Source: Phaeobacter gallaeciensis
Lineage (GTDB): Bacteria > Pseudomonadota > Alphaproteobacteria > Rhodobacterales > Rhodobacteraceae
Direction: 5' to 3'
Length of the DNA: 64,000 nt
Assembly (NCBI RefSeq): GCF_001678945.1
Contig: NZ_CP015124.1
Coordinates: 3,997,726 to 4,061,725, forward strand
Shown here: piece by piece, positions 1 to 7,644 of the stretch
Layout of the letters: each line of letters starts with the position of its first letter
How positions within the stretch are numbered: the first letter of the stretch is position 1
Program-made: the position numbers and the translations under genes
Notes under the pieces: generated by a model
What the model saw: the letters and a program-made list of their open reading frames with translations, nothing else
Database searches by the model: none
What the model was told of the DNA's origin: nothing

Positions 1-438
1 CCAGATCAATTGCTCGCCTGTGAGGCAGATCGGGAGGGAATCCTCGGGCAGCTGGCCAAGCTGCTCGAACATCTTCATGTAGTCTATGGTTGCAATAAGT
101 TCTGTCACTATTGCTTCTTTGACCCGGGCGATGATCTGCCCGGTAAAGCGAACGTCATCCCCAGTTGCGGCGGATTGCGCCTGCACGATCAACTTTACTG
201 CAACCCATTCCCCCTGCTCGACAGGATAGGCGTATTCGAAGTGAATATTCTTTAGCAGGTCATTCAACGCGGTGACCACTTCGCCATAGTTCTGTGGCGC
301 AGCCAGCTCTGATATCGCTCCCTGCATCGTGGTGCCAGAATTGGAGAGGGCATTTATGGCGGCCGTGTCCGCTTCTTCCCAAAGCTCGTGAAACCATTGC
401 TTTACAGTCTCAAGAACGCTGCCTGTCTGATGAGTCAT
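1..438 (-). CDS. SnoaL-like (nuclear transport factor 2 fold) protein, partial
   Basis: The minus-strand frame opens at an ATG at 436-438 and stays open for 146 codons to the window edge, so the C-terminus is missing. Directly visible is its similarity to the next gene (597-1061): both have a polar N-terminus with an aromatic FHELWEE or YTEVWEK type segment, a central hydrophobic strand after an EGEW or EGDW pair, and a matching C-terminal block (IDYMKMFEQL and PICLTGEQL here, VDYICLLEQM and PICMTGQRL there). This layout is typical of SnoaL-like polyketide-cyclase/steroid-isomerase folds, small pocket proteins whose substrate cannot be read from sequence. It is an adjacent paralogue rather than a fragment. 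Function unknown; the family call is fairly safe. Confidence 0.72.
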   Translation of the reverse strand, partial: MTHQTGSVLETVKQWFHELWEEADTAAINALSNSGTTMQGAISELAAPQNYGEVVTALNDLLKNIHFEYAYPVEQGEWVAVKLIVQAQSAATGDDVRFTGQIIARVKEAIVTELIATIDYMKMFEQLGQLPEDSLPICLTGEQLIW

Positions 439-596
439 TCGTTGGGGTCTCGGTTGGTCAGAGTTGAAGTGTCAATCCGGTACTTGTTACCAACAGTGAA
501 GTCGAGAGGGCTTGTGGCTGCGAATCAACCACTTTTACGTGTGGGTGTTTTCTAGTGAAAATGATTGGGGTTGAACTTATTTGCGAGGCTGGTGGT

Positions 597-1061
597 CTAA
601 GGCGCCGCGGCGATGCTGTGGGATGTCTGTCTGACCCAATCGAGCCGCTGCCCGGTCATGCAGATCGGGATCGTGTCGGGCGGCAACAGGTCCATTTGCT
701 CCAGCAGGCAGATATAATCGACGTGATTATAGGCTTCGGCGATCCTGCCGTTTTCGAACCGGGCCATGACCTGCCCTGAAACCTCAAGCGGGGCGCCCGT
801 GTCGGTTCTTGAGGTGCGCACGACGAGAAAGGCTGAAACCCAGTCGCCTTCGGCGATCACCTTGGGCAGGTTCACTTCAAACCGCCCGACCTGGGCCTGA
901 AAGGTCATGATAAGGTCTCGGAAATCATCGATTCCCATCTGCATTTCAGGAACGATTCCCTTGGCGATGGTGTCCGGTGCAATGAAATCTGTGATCGCGT
1001 CCAGGTTTCCTTTTTCCCAGACCTCGGTATACCAGTTTCGCAAGCGTTGAGCGTTGGTCAT
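597..1061 (-). CDS. SnoaL-like (NTF2-fold) protein
   Basis: A 154-residue protein. The frame also allows a GTG one codon upstream (1062-1064), but the ATG at 1059-1061 is better placed behind a GGAGAA Shine-Dalgarno. It opens with a helix ending YTEVWEKGN, has a middle segment EGDWVSAFLVV, and a final strand MARFENGRIAEAYN, the pattern of SnoaL-like domains in which the last strand carries a 'ENGKI..W/Y' motif. Such proteins bind or isomerise small hydrophobic molecules, or have unknown roles. It lies 158 bases upstream, in transcription order, of its paralogue at 1-438 and just downstream of the tmRNA gene. No specific substrate can be inferred. Confidence 0.75.
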   Translation of the reverse strand: MTNAQRLRNWYTEVWEKGNLDAITDFIAPDTIAKGIVPEMQMGIDDFRDLIMTFQAQVGRFEVNLPKVIAEGDWVSAFLVVRTSRTDTGAPLEVSGQVMARFENGRIAEAYNHVDYICLLEQMDLLPPDTIPICMTGQRLDWVRQTSHSIAAAP

Positions 1062-1145
1062 CACAGTTCTCCGTCTTGCGCATAGGATGCGCCCAGAGTC
1101 TGAATAAAACCTATACGGGTGCCTATGATCGTTGAGAAAGCTGGG

Positions 1146-1475
1146 GAAAAGTGCAGGTTTCTGTTGCCAGGTACCTGCGAACCCCGCCTAACGCGGCTAG
1201 GCGCTAGGACTTAAAGTCGGTTCGACTCGAACTGCTTACGCAGCCAGAGCAACCGGAGCACGATTGTCGTTTGCAATTGTACTAGTTTCGCCGATAACGG
1301 TGGCAGACAGCCGAGACAAAGCTAACCCCTTTAGACGTTCGTCGATCCTGTTTCGGCCCCATGATCCCCAAACGAAGGATATATGGTGGAGCCGCCGGGT
1401 ACCGCCCCCGGGTCCGATCCGCTTATTACGAGCGCGTTTATGTCCATAGTTCCACGAGGGAACAGTGAGAACATA
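1146..1475 (-). ncRNA. ssrA: Transfer-messenger RNA, permuted two-piece form (ssrA)
   Basis: Read on the minus strand, the 3' half of the tRNA-like domain comes first and ends with CCA at 1386-1384: a 5-bp T-stem CCGGG/CCCGG with a 7-base loop, then CGGCTCC, the discriminator A and CCA. After a 23-base spacer the 5' half starts at 1360 with GGGGCCG, which pairs exactly with CGGCTCC and gives a third-position G-U pair, the alanine identity element. A reading frame at 1274-1236 encodes the tag ANDNRAPVALAA and stop, and helices follow (for example GCAGGT at 1178-1173 with ACCTGC at 1158-1153). This acceptor-before-coding order is the circularly permuted tmRNA of Alphaproteobacteria, processed into two base-paired pieces. 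It rescues stalled ribosomes with SmpB and tags the nascent protein for ClpXP. Outer ends are estimates; the core is unambiguous. Confidence 0.95.
1236..1274 (-). other. tmRNA tag reading frame (ANDNRAPVALAA, stop)
   Basis: Thirteen codons inside ssrA: resume codon GCA at 1274-1272, stop TAA at 1238-1236. The peptide starts AND and ends LAA, as expected of a ClpXP degradation tag; the initial alanine added from the charged tmRNA precedes it. Confidence 0.93.
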
Positions 1476-1555
1476 GGTGCTGACCGGGCGGAGTTAAAGG
1501 GGCAAATCGGATAGACAGTGCGAATTTTGTGGGCCGAATTACCTGCGATCAGGCG

Positions 1556-2293
1556 TCAGGTTGAGACCGCCGCAGCACGTGCGGCGAAGACATCCGAGGC
1601 CAGCTTGCGCGTTTCCTTTTCCAGATCACTGAGGCCTTCGCTGGCAGCGGTGCCGTCACCGGATTCGATGGCATCCGCGATGCGTCCGTGCAAATCCACG
1701 ATACGTGCACGGTCCCTTGCGGTGAAGGTGATCATGTTCATCAGCGGCTGCATTGCCTCGACTGCGCCAGCCAGCTGATAGGACAGGACTGGATTGCCCG
1801 CGCCATCGACGAGCGCCCGGTGAAAGGCAACATCCGAGGCGCAGAAGGCTTCATCGGTCAGGCCGGGCTGGGACTGGCGGAACATCTCGGTCCGCATCGT
1901 GGCCAGTTGATCGGCTGTGCGCCGCTGGGCCGACAAGGGCGCGCAGGCGCGCTCCAGCGCATAACGCGCTTCGCAGGCTGTGTCGAAACTGACCGCATTC
2001 ATCGACAGCAGCAGGGTCGAGGTGGTCACCTGCTGGGGGTAGGCATCCTCAAAACTCAATCGGTTGACGAAGGCGCCGCCGGTGGCGCCGCGCTGCGTAC
2101 GGATCAGCGATTGCGCCGCAAGCCGTTTCAACGCTTCGCGTACGGTCGGGCGGGACACCTGAAAATGATCGGCCAGTTCGGCCTCGGAAGGAAGTCGTTC
2201 ATCGACGATCAGCTGACCGCCAATAATCGCGTCCTTGATTGCCTGTGCGATTTGCACAGAGAGGTCGTCGGAACTGGAAGGGTCGATTTTCAT
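1556..2293 (-). CDS. GntR-family (FadR/FCD subfamily) transcriptional regulator next to dmdA
   Basis: A 245-residue protein from the ATG at 2291-2293. The frame opens earlier (2353), but that would place the start against the operator at 2355-2378. Residues about 10-80 form a winged helix-turn-helix with the classic GntR run LPSEAELADHF and a helix VSRPTVREALKRL; residues about 100-240 form an all-helical FCD ligand domain with DVAFHRALVDGAGN, matching the D..FH metal/ligand motif. It is divergent from dmdA-acuI with a paired inverted-repeat box between them, so it is probably the local repressor of DMSP demethylation and its own gene, released by a DMSP metabolite such as acryloyl-CoA or acrylate. 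The family is certain; target and ligand are inferred from position. Confidence 0.9.
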   Translation of the reverse strand: MKIDPSSSDDLSVQIAQAIKDAIIGGQLIVDERLPSEAELADHFQVSRPTVREALKRLAAQSLIRTQRGATGGAFVNRLSFEDAYPQQVTTSTLLLSMNAVSFDTACEARYALERACAPLSAQRRTADQLATMRTEMFRQSQPGLTDEAFCASDVAFHRALVDGAGNPVLSYQLAGAVEAMQPLMNMITFTARDRARIVDLHGRIADAIESGDGTAASEGLSDLEKETRKLASDVFAARAAAVST

Positions 2294-2354
2294 GGGTACT
2301 GTCCTGTCGATATCCGGCGTCATTACCATATCGTGAGGGGCTGTAAAAATCATT

Positions 2355-2378
2355 TGTCAGACATTTAAAAGTCTGACA
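2355..2378. promoter_or_regulatory. Paired GTCnGAC operator of the GntR-type regulator
   Basis: TGTCAGAC at 2355-2362 and GTCTGACA at 2371-2378 are perfect 8-base inverted arms around an 8-base AT spacer. Each arm also contains a small palindrome GTC-n-GAC, with centres at 2359 and 2374, 15 bases apart. FCD-type GntR proteins commonly bind such short palindromes. The site lies 62 bases before the regulator start and 124 bases before dmdA, so it could control both. Confidence 0.65.
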
Positions 2379-2414
2379 TTTGAGAAACAAGCGTTGAGTC
2401 GCGGTTTCCGACCC

Positions 2415-2501
2415 TTGGGTGAAGCGTAAAACCCCTGTTCCGGTGAGGATGAGTAGGACCGCAGGCTACTGGGCAACGCGCCTTGCCAGGGAGGATTTGC
2501 A
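2415..2501 (+). promoter_or_regulatory. dmdA 5' leader with consecutive small hairpins
   Basis: Three short inverted repeats follow each other: GGGT 2417-2420 with ACCC 2431-2434, AGTAG 2452-2456 with CTACT 2466-2470, and GGCAA 2472-2476 with TTGCC 2483-2487. The last ends two bases before the AGGGAGG ribosome site of dmdA. An ATG at 2449 opens a 20-codon frame that ends in a TGA overlapping the dmdA start. It could be a regulatory leader or chance pairing in GC-rich DNA; it does not match any riboswitch consensus that I can recall. Confidence 0.3.
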
Positions 2502-3605
2502 ATGGCACTGATTTCACCGTCGCGTCGGCTGCGGCGCACCCCGTTTTCCCAAGGTGTGGAAGAGGCCGGAGTGCGCGCCTACACCGTTTACAACCACATG
2601 CTGCTGCCCACGGTTTTCGAAAGCGTCGAGGCGGATTACCATCATCTGAAGAACCATGTTCAGGTCTGGGATGTGGCCTGCGAGCGCCAGGTGGAATTGC
2701 GCGGACCTGATGCCGGGCGGCTGATGCAGATGCTGACCCCGCGCGATCTGCGCGGGATGACGGCAGGCCAGTGTTTCTACGTGCCCATCGTCGATGAAAC
2801 CGGCGGCATGCTGAACGATCCCGTGGCGGTTAAGCTGGCCGAGGACCGCTGGTGGATCTCCATCGCGGACAGCGACCTTCTTTACTGGGTCAAGGGTATC
2901 GCCAATGGCTGGCGTCTGGATGTGCTGGTGGACGAACCCGATGTCTCACCGCTGGCCGTGCAGGGACCAAAGGCCGAGGAGCTGATGGTGCGCGTCTTTG
3001 GTGAAAGCATCCGCAATATCCGCTTCTTCCGCTTCGGGGTCTATCAGTTCCAGGGTCATGATCTGGTCATTGCGCGCTCGGGGTATTCCAAACAGGGCGG
3101 GTTCGAGATCTACGTGGAGGGCAGCGAATTTGGCATGCCACTGTGGCGCAAGCTGTTCGAGGCGGGTGAGGATCTGCAGGTGCGTGCGGGTTGTCCGAAC
3201 CTGATCGAACGGATCGAGGGCGGCTTGCTGAGCTATGGTAACGACATGACCGACGACAACACGCCACATGAATGTGGTCTGGGCCGGTTCTGCAATACCC
3301 ATACGGCGATTGGCTGTATCGGCCGGGATGCGCTGTTGCGGGTGGCCAAGGAAGGGCCGGTGCAGCAGATCCGCCCGATTGCCATCGACGGCGATGCCGT
3401 GCCACCCTGTACTCAGTTCTGGCCGGTGTTTGCTGGCGGTCGTCCGGCGGGGCGAATTTCCTCGGCGGCCTGGTCGCCCGATTTCCGCACCAATGTGGCA
3501 ATCGGCATGATCCGCATGACTCATTGGGATGCGGGCTCAAGACTTGAGGTAGAAACACCCGACGGTATGCGCACGGCCACCGTGCGCGAGAAATTCTGGA
3601 TGTGA
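2502..3605 (+). CDS. dmdA: Dimethylsulfoniopropionate (DMSP) demethylase DmdA
   Basis: A 367-residue cytosolic enzyme of the GcvT (aminomethyltransferase) fold, the usual DmdA length. It transfers one methyl of DMSP to tetrahydrofolate, giving methylmercaptopropionate and 5-methyl-THF, the first step of the demethylation pathway in marine bacteria. Features agreeing with DmdA rather than glycine-cleavage GcvT, as I know the family, are the N-terminus ISPSRRLRRTPFSQGVEEAG, then YTVYNHMLLPTVF, HVQVWDVACERQV, the SGYSKQGGFEIYVEG block, and ERIEGGLLSYGNDMT followed by HECGLGRFC. The start has a strong AGGGAGG site. acuI follows after 13 bases and a GntR regulator is divergent, an arrangement known from Ruegeria. 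An assay on DMSP would settle the substrate, because GcvT relatives are easily misnamed. Confidence 0.9.
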   Translation: MALISPSRRLRRTPFSQGVEEAGVRAYTVYNHMLLPTVFESVEADYHHLKNHVQVWDVACERQVELRGPDAGRLMQMLTPRDLRGMTAGQCFYVPIVDETGGMLNDPVAVKLAEDRWWISIADSDLLYWVKGIANGWRLDVLVDEPDVSPLAVQGPKAEELMVRVFGESIRNIRFFRFGVYQFQGHDLVIARSGYSKQGGFEIYVEGSEFGMPLWRKLFEAGEDLQVRAGCPNLIERIEGGLLSYGNDMTDDNTPHECGLGRFCNTHTAIGCIGRDALLRVAKEGPVQQIRPIAIDGDAVPPCTQFWPVFAGGRPAGRISSAAWSPDFRTNVAIGMIRMTHWDAGSRLEVETPDGMRTATVREKFWM

Positions 3606-3618
3606 AACGAGGGGAAGC

Positions 3619-4614
3619 ATGATGTTCAACGCATTGGTCGTGAATAAGGACGAGGACACCGGAAAGACATCTGCGGCGGTCGAGCAGATCAGCCTTGATG
3701 ACCTGCCCGAGGCCGAGGTGACGGTGGCGGTGGACTATTCCACCGTGAACTACAAGGACGGGCTCTGCATCGGCCCTGGTGGCGGTCTGGTCCGCAAATA
3801 CCCGCATATTCCCGGCATCGACTTTGCCGGTACGGTCGAGGCGTCTTCGGATGCGCGTTACAAGGCGGGGGACAAGGTGGTCCTGACCGGCTGGCGCGTG
3901 GGAGAGGCCCATTGGGGCGGTTATTCGCAAAAGGCCCGTGTGCGCGCCGATTGGCTGGTACCGCTGCCCGAAGGGCTGACAACCCGCCAGGCGATGGCAG
4001 TGGGAACCGCTGGGTTCACCGCCATGCTGGCGGTCATGGCGCTGGAGGATCACGGGCTGCAAAAGGACCACGGTCCGGTTCTGGTGACAGGCGCCGCCGG
4101 TGGGGTTGGCTCTGTTGCAACTGCGATTCTGGCTAATCTCGGCTATGAGGTCGCGGCCGTGACCGGCCGTCCGGAGACTGCGGATTACCTGCGCAGCCTT
4201 GGCGCGACACAGATCGTGGCCCGTGAAGAAATCAATGAGACGGTCAAACGCCCGCTGGAAAGCGAAACCTGGGCAGGCTGCGTTGATGCGGTTGGCGGGG
4301 CGATGCTGGCCCGTGTGCTGGGGCAGATGAAATACGGTGCCTCCGTTGCGGCGGTGGGTCTTGCTGGTGGGGCGAACCTGCCCGCAACTGTGGTGCCCTT
4401 CCTTTTGCGCGGGGTGAACCTGCTGGGTATCGATTCCGTCATGCAGCCCTATGACAACCGCCTGCGCGCCTGGGAGCGGATCGCAACGGATCTGCCGATG
4501 GACAAGCTGGAAGCGATGATCCAGTCCGCAACTCTGCAGGATCTGCCGCAACTGGGCGCAGACATCCTCAAAGGGCAGGTCAAAGGCCGCGTCGTGGTGG
4601 ATGTGAACGGGTAA
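3619..4614 (+). CDS. acuI: Acrylyl-CoA reductase (NADPH) AcuI
   Basis: A 331-residue zinc-free medium-chain reductase of the quinone oxidoreductase-like (YhdH/AcuI) family. It reduces acryloyl-CoA, a toxic electrophile formed from DMSP-derived acrylate, to propionyl-CoA. Visible motifs are an N-terminal GroES-like half with STVNYKDGLCI and PHIPGIDFAGTV (residues about 40-75) and a Rossmann half with the nucleotide loop TGAAGGVGSVA at residues 157-167. Two ATG codons stand in tandem (3619, 3622); GAGGGGAAGC before them serves either. The gene sits 13 bases behind dmdA and is followed by a strong terminator, so the two form one transcript. Co-occurrence with dmdA supports AcuI over a generic quinone reductase. 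Confidence 0.92.
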   Translation: MMFNALVVNKDEDTGKTSAAVEQISLDDLPEAEVTVAVDYSTVNYKDGLCIGPGGGLVRKYPHIPGIDFAGTVEASSDARYKAGDKVVLTGWRVGEAHWGGYSQKARVRADWLVPLPEGLTTRQAMAVGTAGFTAMLAVMALEDHGLQKDHGPVLVTGAAGGVGSVATAILANLGYEVAAVTGRPETADYLRSLGATQIVAREEINETVKRPLESETWAGCVDAVGGAMLARVLGQMKYGASVAAVGLAGGANLPATVVPFLLRGVNLLGIDSVMQPYDNRLRAWERIATDLPMDKLEAMIQSATLQDLPQLGADILKGQVKGRVVVDVNG

Positions 4615-4642
4615 CGGAAACACCGTTTTTCTGAGACGAAGG

Positions 4643-4678
4643 GAGCGCGCAGGGCTGATACTGCGCGCTCTTTCTTTT
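4643..4678 (+). terminator. Rho-independent terminator of dmdA-acuI
   Basis: A perfect 10-bp stem GAGCGCGCAG (4643-4652) / CTGCGCGCTC (4661-4670) with an 8-base loop is followed by TTTCTTTT. It closes the dmdA-acuI unit 28 bases after the acuI stop and separates it from the next gene. Confidence 0.92.
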
Positions 4679-4791
4679 GGCTACACATCTGGCGCCTCAC
4701 GCTGCAGGACGGTTCCACCGCGTACCGGCGCTTGACCTTGCACGGCAAGATCTGCATCCCTTTTGCGAACACAAAAGCAGGGGAATGACAG

Positions 4792-6015
4792 ATGGCGCTG
4801 GATATTGATTTTGTACGCGGGCAGTTCCCGGCCTTTGCCGAACCCACGCTGCAAGGGCAGGCTTTTTTTGAAAACGCAGGCGGCTCTTATACCTGCAAGC
4901 CGGTGATTGATCGTCTGATGCGTTATTACACCCAACGCAAGGTTCAGCCCTATGCGCCTTACGAGGCCTCGACCCTGGCCGGGGCAGAGATGGATGAGGC
5001 CCGGCAACGGCTTGCGGCAATCCTGGGGGTGGATACCGATGAGGTCAGCTTTGGCCCCTCGACCACGCAGAACACCTATGTTCTGGCGCAGGCGTTCCGG
5101 CAGTTCCTCTCCCCGGGGGAGGCGATCATCGTCACCAATCAGGATCACGAGGCCAATACCGGCCCCTGGCGGCGGCTGGCCGAAGAGGGTATCGAGGTCC
5201 GTGAGTGGAAGATCGATCCTGCCACTGGTCATCTGGATCCGGCGGATCTGGAGACGCTGCTGGATGAAAACGTGCGCCTTGTCTGCTTTCCCCACTGCTC
5301 GAACGTGGTGGGAGAGATCAACCCGGTGACCGAGATCACCGCGCTTTGCCATGCAGCGGGGGCCTTTGTCTGCGTCGACGGGGTGTCCTACGCGCCGCAT
5401 GGGCTGCCCAACGTCGGGGAGCTGGGACCGGACATTTACCTATTCTCGGCCTATAAGACCTATGGTCCGCATCAGGGGATCATGGTCATCCGCCGGGCGC
5501 TGGGCGAAATCCTTCCGAACCAGGCGCATTATTTCAACGGCGACGTTCTCTACAAGCGCTTCACCCCTGCGGGACCCGATCACGCACAGGTCGCGGCCAG
5601 CGCCGGTATGGCGGATTATATCGACGCCCTGTGCGATCATCACGGCGGCCCTACCGAAGACGCAGCAGCGCGCGCCGGGTTCGTGCACGATCTGATGCGT
5701 GACCACGAGGTTAAACTGCTGCAACCGCTGTTGGATGAGCTGAAGGACCGCAACGATCTGCGCCTCATCGGGCCAAGCGACGCCGCCGTGCGCGCGCCGA
5801 CCGTGGCTGTTGCCGTCAACCGGTCTGGCGCTGGGCTGGCAGAGGAACTGGCCGGGCATGGTATCATGGCGGGCGGCGGGGATTTCTACGCGGTGCGGGC
5901 GCTCTCGGCGATGGGGGTGGACCCGGAACAGGGTGTCCTTCGGATGAGTTTTACCCATTACACTAACGAAAATGAGGTGACGCAGCTGATCGAGGCCCTA
6001 GATCGCGTGCTGTAA
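4792..6015 (+). CDS. Aminotransferase class V / cysteine desulfurase-like PLP enzyme
   Basis: A 407-residue fold-type I PLP enzyme. The PLP-binding lysine is in SAYKTYGPH (Lys222); the cofactor-cradling motifs FGPSTTQNT (near 87-95), NQDHEANTGPWRRL and the Asp in CVDGVSYAPHG (near 200) are in the expected order, and the C-terminus has the RMSFTHYTNENEV segment of the class. The active-site cysteine loop of true NifS/IscS is not evident, so desulfurase activity is doubtful; it resembles selenocysteine-lyase/isopenicillin-epimerase-like members of unknown substrate. It follows the acuI terminator by 113 bases and has its own GGGGA ribosome site. It lies next to the DMSP genes but is not clearly part of their transcript; a sulphur-related role is only a guess. 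Confidence 0.85.
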   Translation: MALDIDFVRGQFPAFAEPTLQGQAFFENAGGSYTCKPVIDRLMRYYTQRKVQPYAPYEASTLAGAEMDEARQRLAAILGVDTDEVSFGPSTTQNTYVLAQAFRQFLSPGEAIIVTNQDHEANTGPWRRLAEEGIEVREWKIDPATGHLDPADLETLLDENVRLVCFPHCSNVVGEINPVTEITALCHAAGAFVCVDGVSYAPHGLPNVGELGPDIYLFSAYKTYGPHQGIMVIRRALGEILPNQAHYFNGDVLYKRFTPAGPDHAQVAASAGMADYIDALCDHHGGPTEDAAARAGFVHDLMRDHEVKLLQPLLDELKDRNDLRLIGPSDAAVRAPTVAVAVNRSGAGLAEELAGHGIMAGGGDFYAVRALSAMGVDPEQGVLRMSFTHYTNENEVTQLIEALDRVL

Positions 6016-6045
6016 CGAGAATGGCAGCACAGGACTTTCAGACAT

Positions 6046-7482
6046 ATGACCAGCAATGCCCCGGTGATCTGGTGGATCCGGCGCGATCTGCGCCTTGCGG
6101 ATAACCCGGCCCTGACGGCGGCCGTGACCAGCGGCGCGCCTGTCATCCCGCTTTATATTCTGGATGCGCAGGACAATGCGCTGGGCGCGGCGCCGAAATT
6201 CCGTCTTGGCCTTGGGCTGGAGAAACTCGCTGAAACGCTGTCCGCGCGGGGCAGTCGGCTGATCTTCCGTCGCGGCGATGCGCAAGAGGTTCTGCGGCAG
6301 GTGATTGATGAGACCGGGGCAGGGAGCGTCGTCTGGTCGCGGCTTTATGATCCCGAGGCCATCGCGCGGGATACAGCGATCAAGGAGGATCTGAAGGCCT
6401 CCGGGATCGCGGTGAAATCCCATGGCGGGCGGCTGCTGTTTGAACCCTGGACGGTCGAGACCAAGGCAGGGGGCATGTTCAAGGTCTACACCCCGTTCTG
6501 GAAAGCCGTTCGCGATCGCCAGCCCGCCGATTTGCTGCCCGAGCCGGGCAAGCTGTCCGCGCCGGTGAGCTGGCCGGTCAGCGATAGGGTGACGGATTGG
6601 CAGATGGGTGCGGCGATGCGGCGCGGCGCCGATATCGTGCGGGCGCATTGCAATGTGGGAGAGCAAGCGGCACTGGACCGTCTGGACGGGTTCCTCGAAG
6701 AGGCCGTCGCCCGCTACAAGGATCGCCGTGATTACCCAGCCGAGGATGCAACCTCGAACCTGTCGGAAAACCTCGCATGGGGTGAGATCAGCCCGCACCG
6801 GATGTGGCATCTGGGCCAGCGCGCGATGGCAGGCAGCGGGAAAGGCGCGGAACATTTCCTGAAAGAGGTGGTCTGGCGCGAGTTTGCCTACCACCTGATG
6901 TATCACAGCCCGCAGATTCTGACGGAAAACTGGCGGCCAGAATGGGATGGTTTTGGCTGGTCCAGCGAGATCACCCCGGATGTGGAGGCCTGGCAGCGGG
7001 GGCAGACCGGTTATGACTTTGTCGATGCCGCCATGCGGGAAATGTATGTCACCGGCAGGATGCACAACAGATCGCGCATGATCGTGGCAAGTTTCCTGAC
7101 CAAACATCTGATGGTGCATTGGAAGGTCGGGATGGACTGGTTTGCGGATTGTCTGGTGGACTGGGATCCGGCCGCCAATGCGATGGGCTGGCAATGGACC
7201 GCGGGCTCTGGCCCGGATGCGGCGCCGTTCTTCCGCATCTACAATCCGGAAGGCCAGATCGACAAGTTCGATGCAGATCGCCGTTATATCCGCCGATGGA
7301 TCGCCGAAGGTCAGCGCACACCGCCGCAAAGCGCCAGCAGCTTTTTTGATGCGGCGCCGCTCAGCTGGGGCTTGTCCCCGGACCAGATGCGCGCCCGGCC
7401 CCTGATCGATCTGAAAGCGGGGCGGGAGCGGGCTTTGGAGGCCTATGGGCAGCACCGTAGCGCCGGACAGAAAGCAGGCTGA
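6046..7482 (+). CDS. phrB: Deoxyribodipyrimidine photolyase (class I CPD photolyase)
   Basis: A 478-residue light-dependent DNA repair flavoprotein that splits cyclobutane pyrimidine dimers. The N-terminal antenna domain starts with VIWWIRRDLRLADNPAL. The C-terminal FAD domain has TSNLSENLAWGEISP (near 245), WREFAYHLMYH (near 280), MHNRSRMIVASFL and the hallmark DWDPAANAMGWQW followed by AGSGPDAAPFFRIYNP (near 375-405), which cradles the flavin and the lesion. Length and motif order are normal for class I enzymes. It starts 30 bases after the PLP enzyme on the same strand, and trgA follows, as in related bacteria. Confidence 0.95.
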   Translation: MTSNAPVIWWIRRDLRLADNPALTAAVTSGAPVIPLYILDAQDNALGAAPKFRLGLGLEKLAETLSARGSRLIFRRGDAQEVLRQVIDETGAGSVVWSRLYDPEAIARDTAIKEDLKASGIAVKSHGGRLLFEPWTVETKAGGMFKVYTPFWKAVRDRQPADLLPEPGKLSAPVSWPVSDRVTDWQMGAAMRRGADIVRAHCNVGEQAALDRLDGFLEEAVARYKDRRDYPAEDATSNLSENLAWGEISPHRMWHLGQRAMAGSGKGAEHFLKEVVWREFAYHLMYHSPQILTENWRPEWDGFGWSSEITPDVEAWQRGQTGYDFVDAAMREMYVTGRMHNRSRMIVASFLTKHLMVHWKVGMDWFADCLVDWDPAANAMGWQWTAGSGPDAAPFFRIYNPEGQIDKFDADRRYIRRWIAEGQRTPPQSASSFFDAAPLSWGLSPDQMRARPLIDLKAGRERALEAYGQHRSAGQKAG

Positions 7483-7644
7483 GTGACGCCGGGCAGGCTA
7501 GCTTTGTTGCCCAGTTGCGCATGGTGGCAGAACTTGTTCCCGGCACCCTTGTCTGCGAGGCCGGAACCGGCGAAATTGCTGGTCAATGCAGGATGCGGTG
7601 GCCGTTTGGGGGCGACCGCCACAACAGGAACGGAACCCGCCGGG

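Noticed and set aside
10..255. Plus-strand 81-codon frame
   Set aside because: It is antisense to the partial SnoaL-like gene, whose frame is open across the whole region and has a matching paralogue.
1264..1449. 61-codon plus-strand frame between SnoaL-like and GntR genes
   Set aside because: It overlaps the tmRNA gene antisense and has no ribosome site.
2400..2501. Known tetrahydrofolate or glycine riboswitch in front of dmdA
   Set aside because: The sequence does not match the conserved cores I can recall for THF-I, THF-II or glycine aptamers.
3067..4623. 518-codon minus-strand frame opposite dmdA and acuI
   Set aside because: It is a GC-rich shadow: low-complexity Arg/His/Pro composition, no motif, and it covers two well-identified genes.
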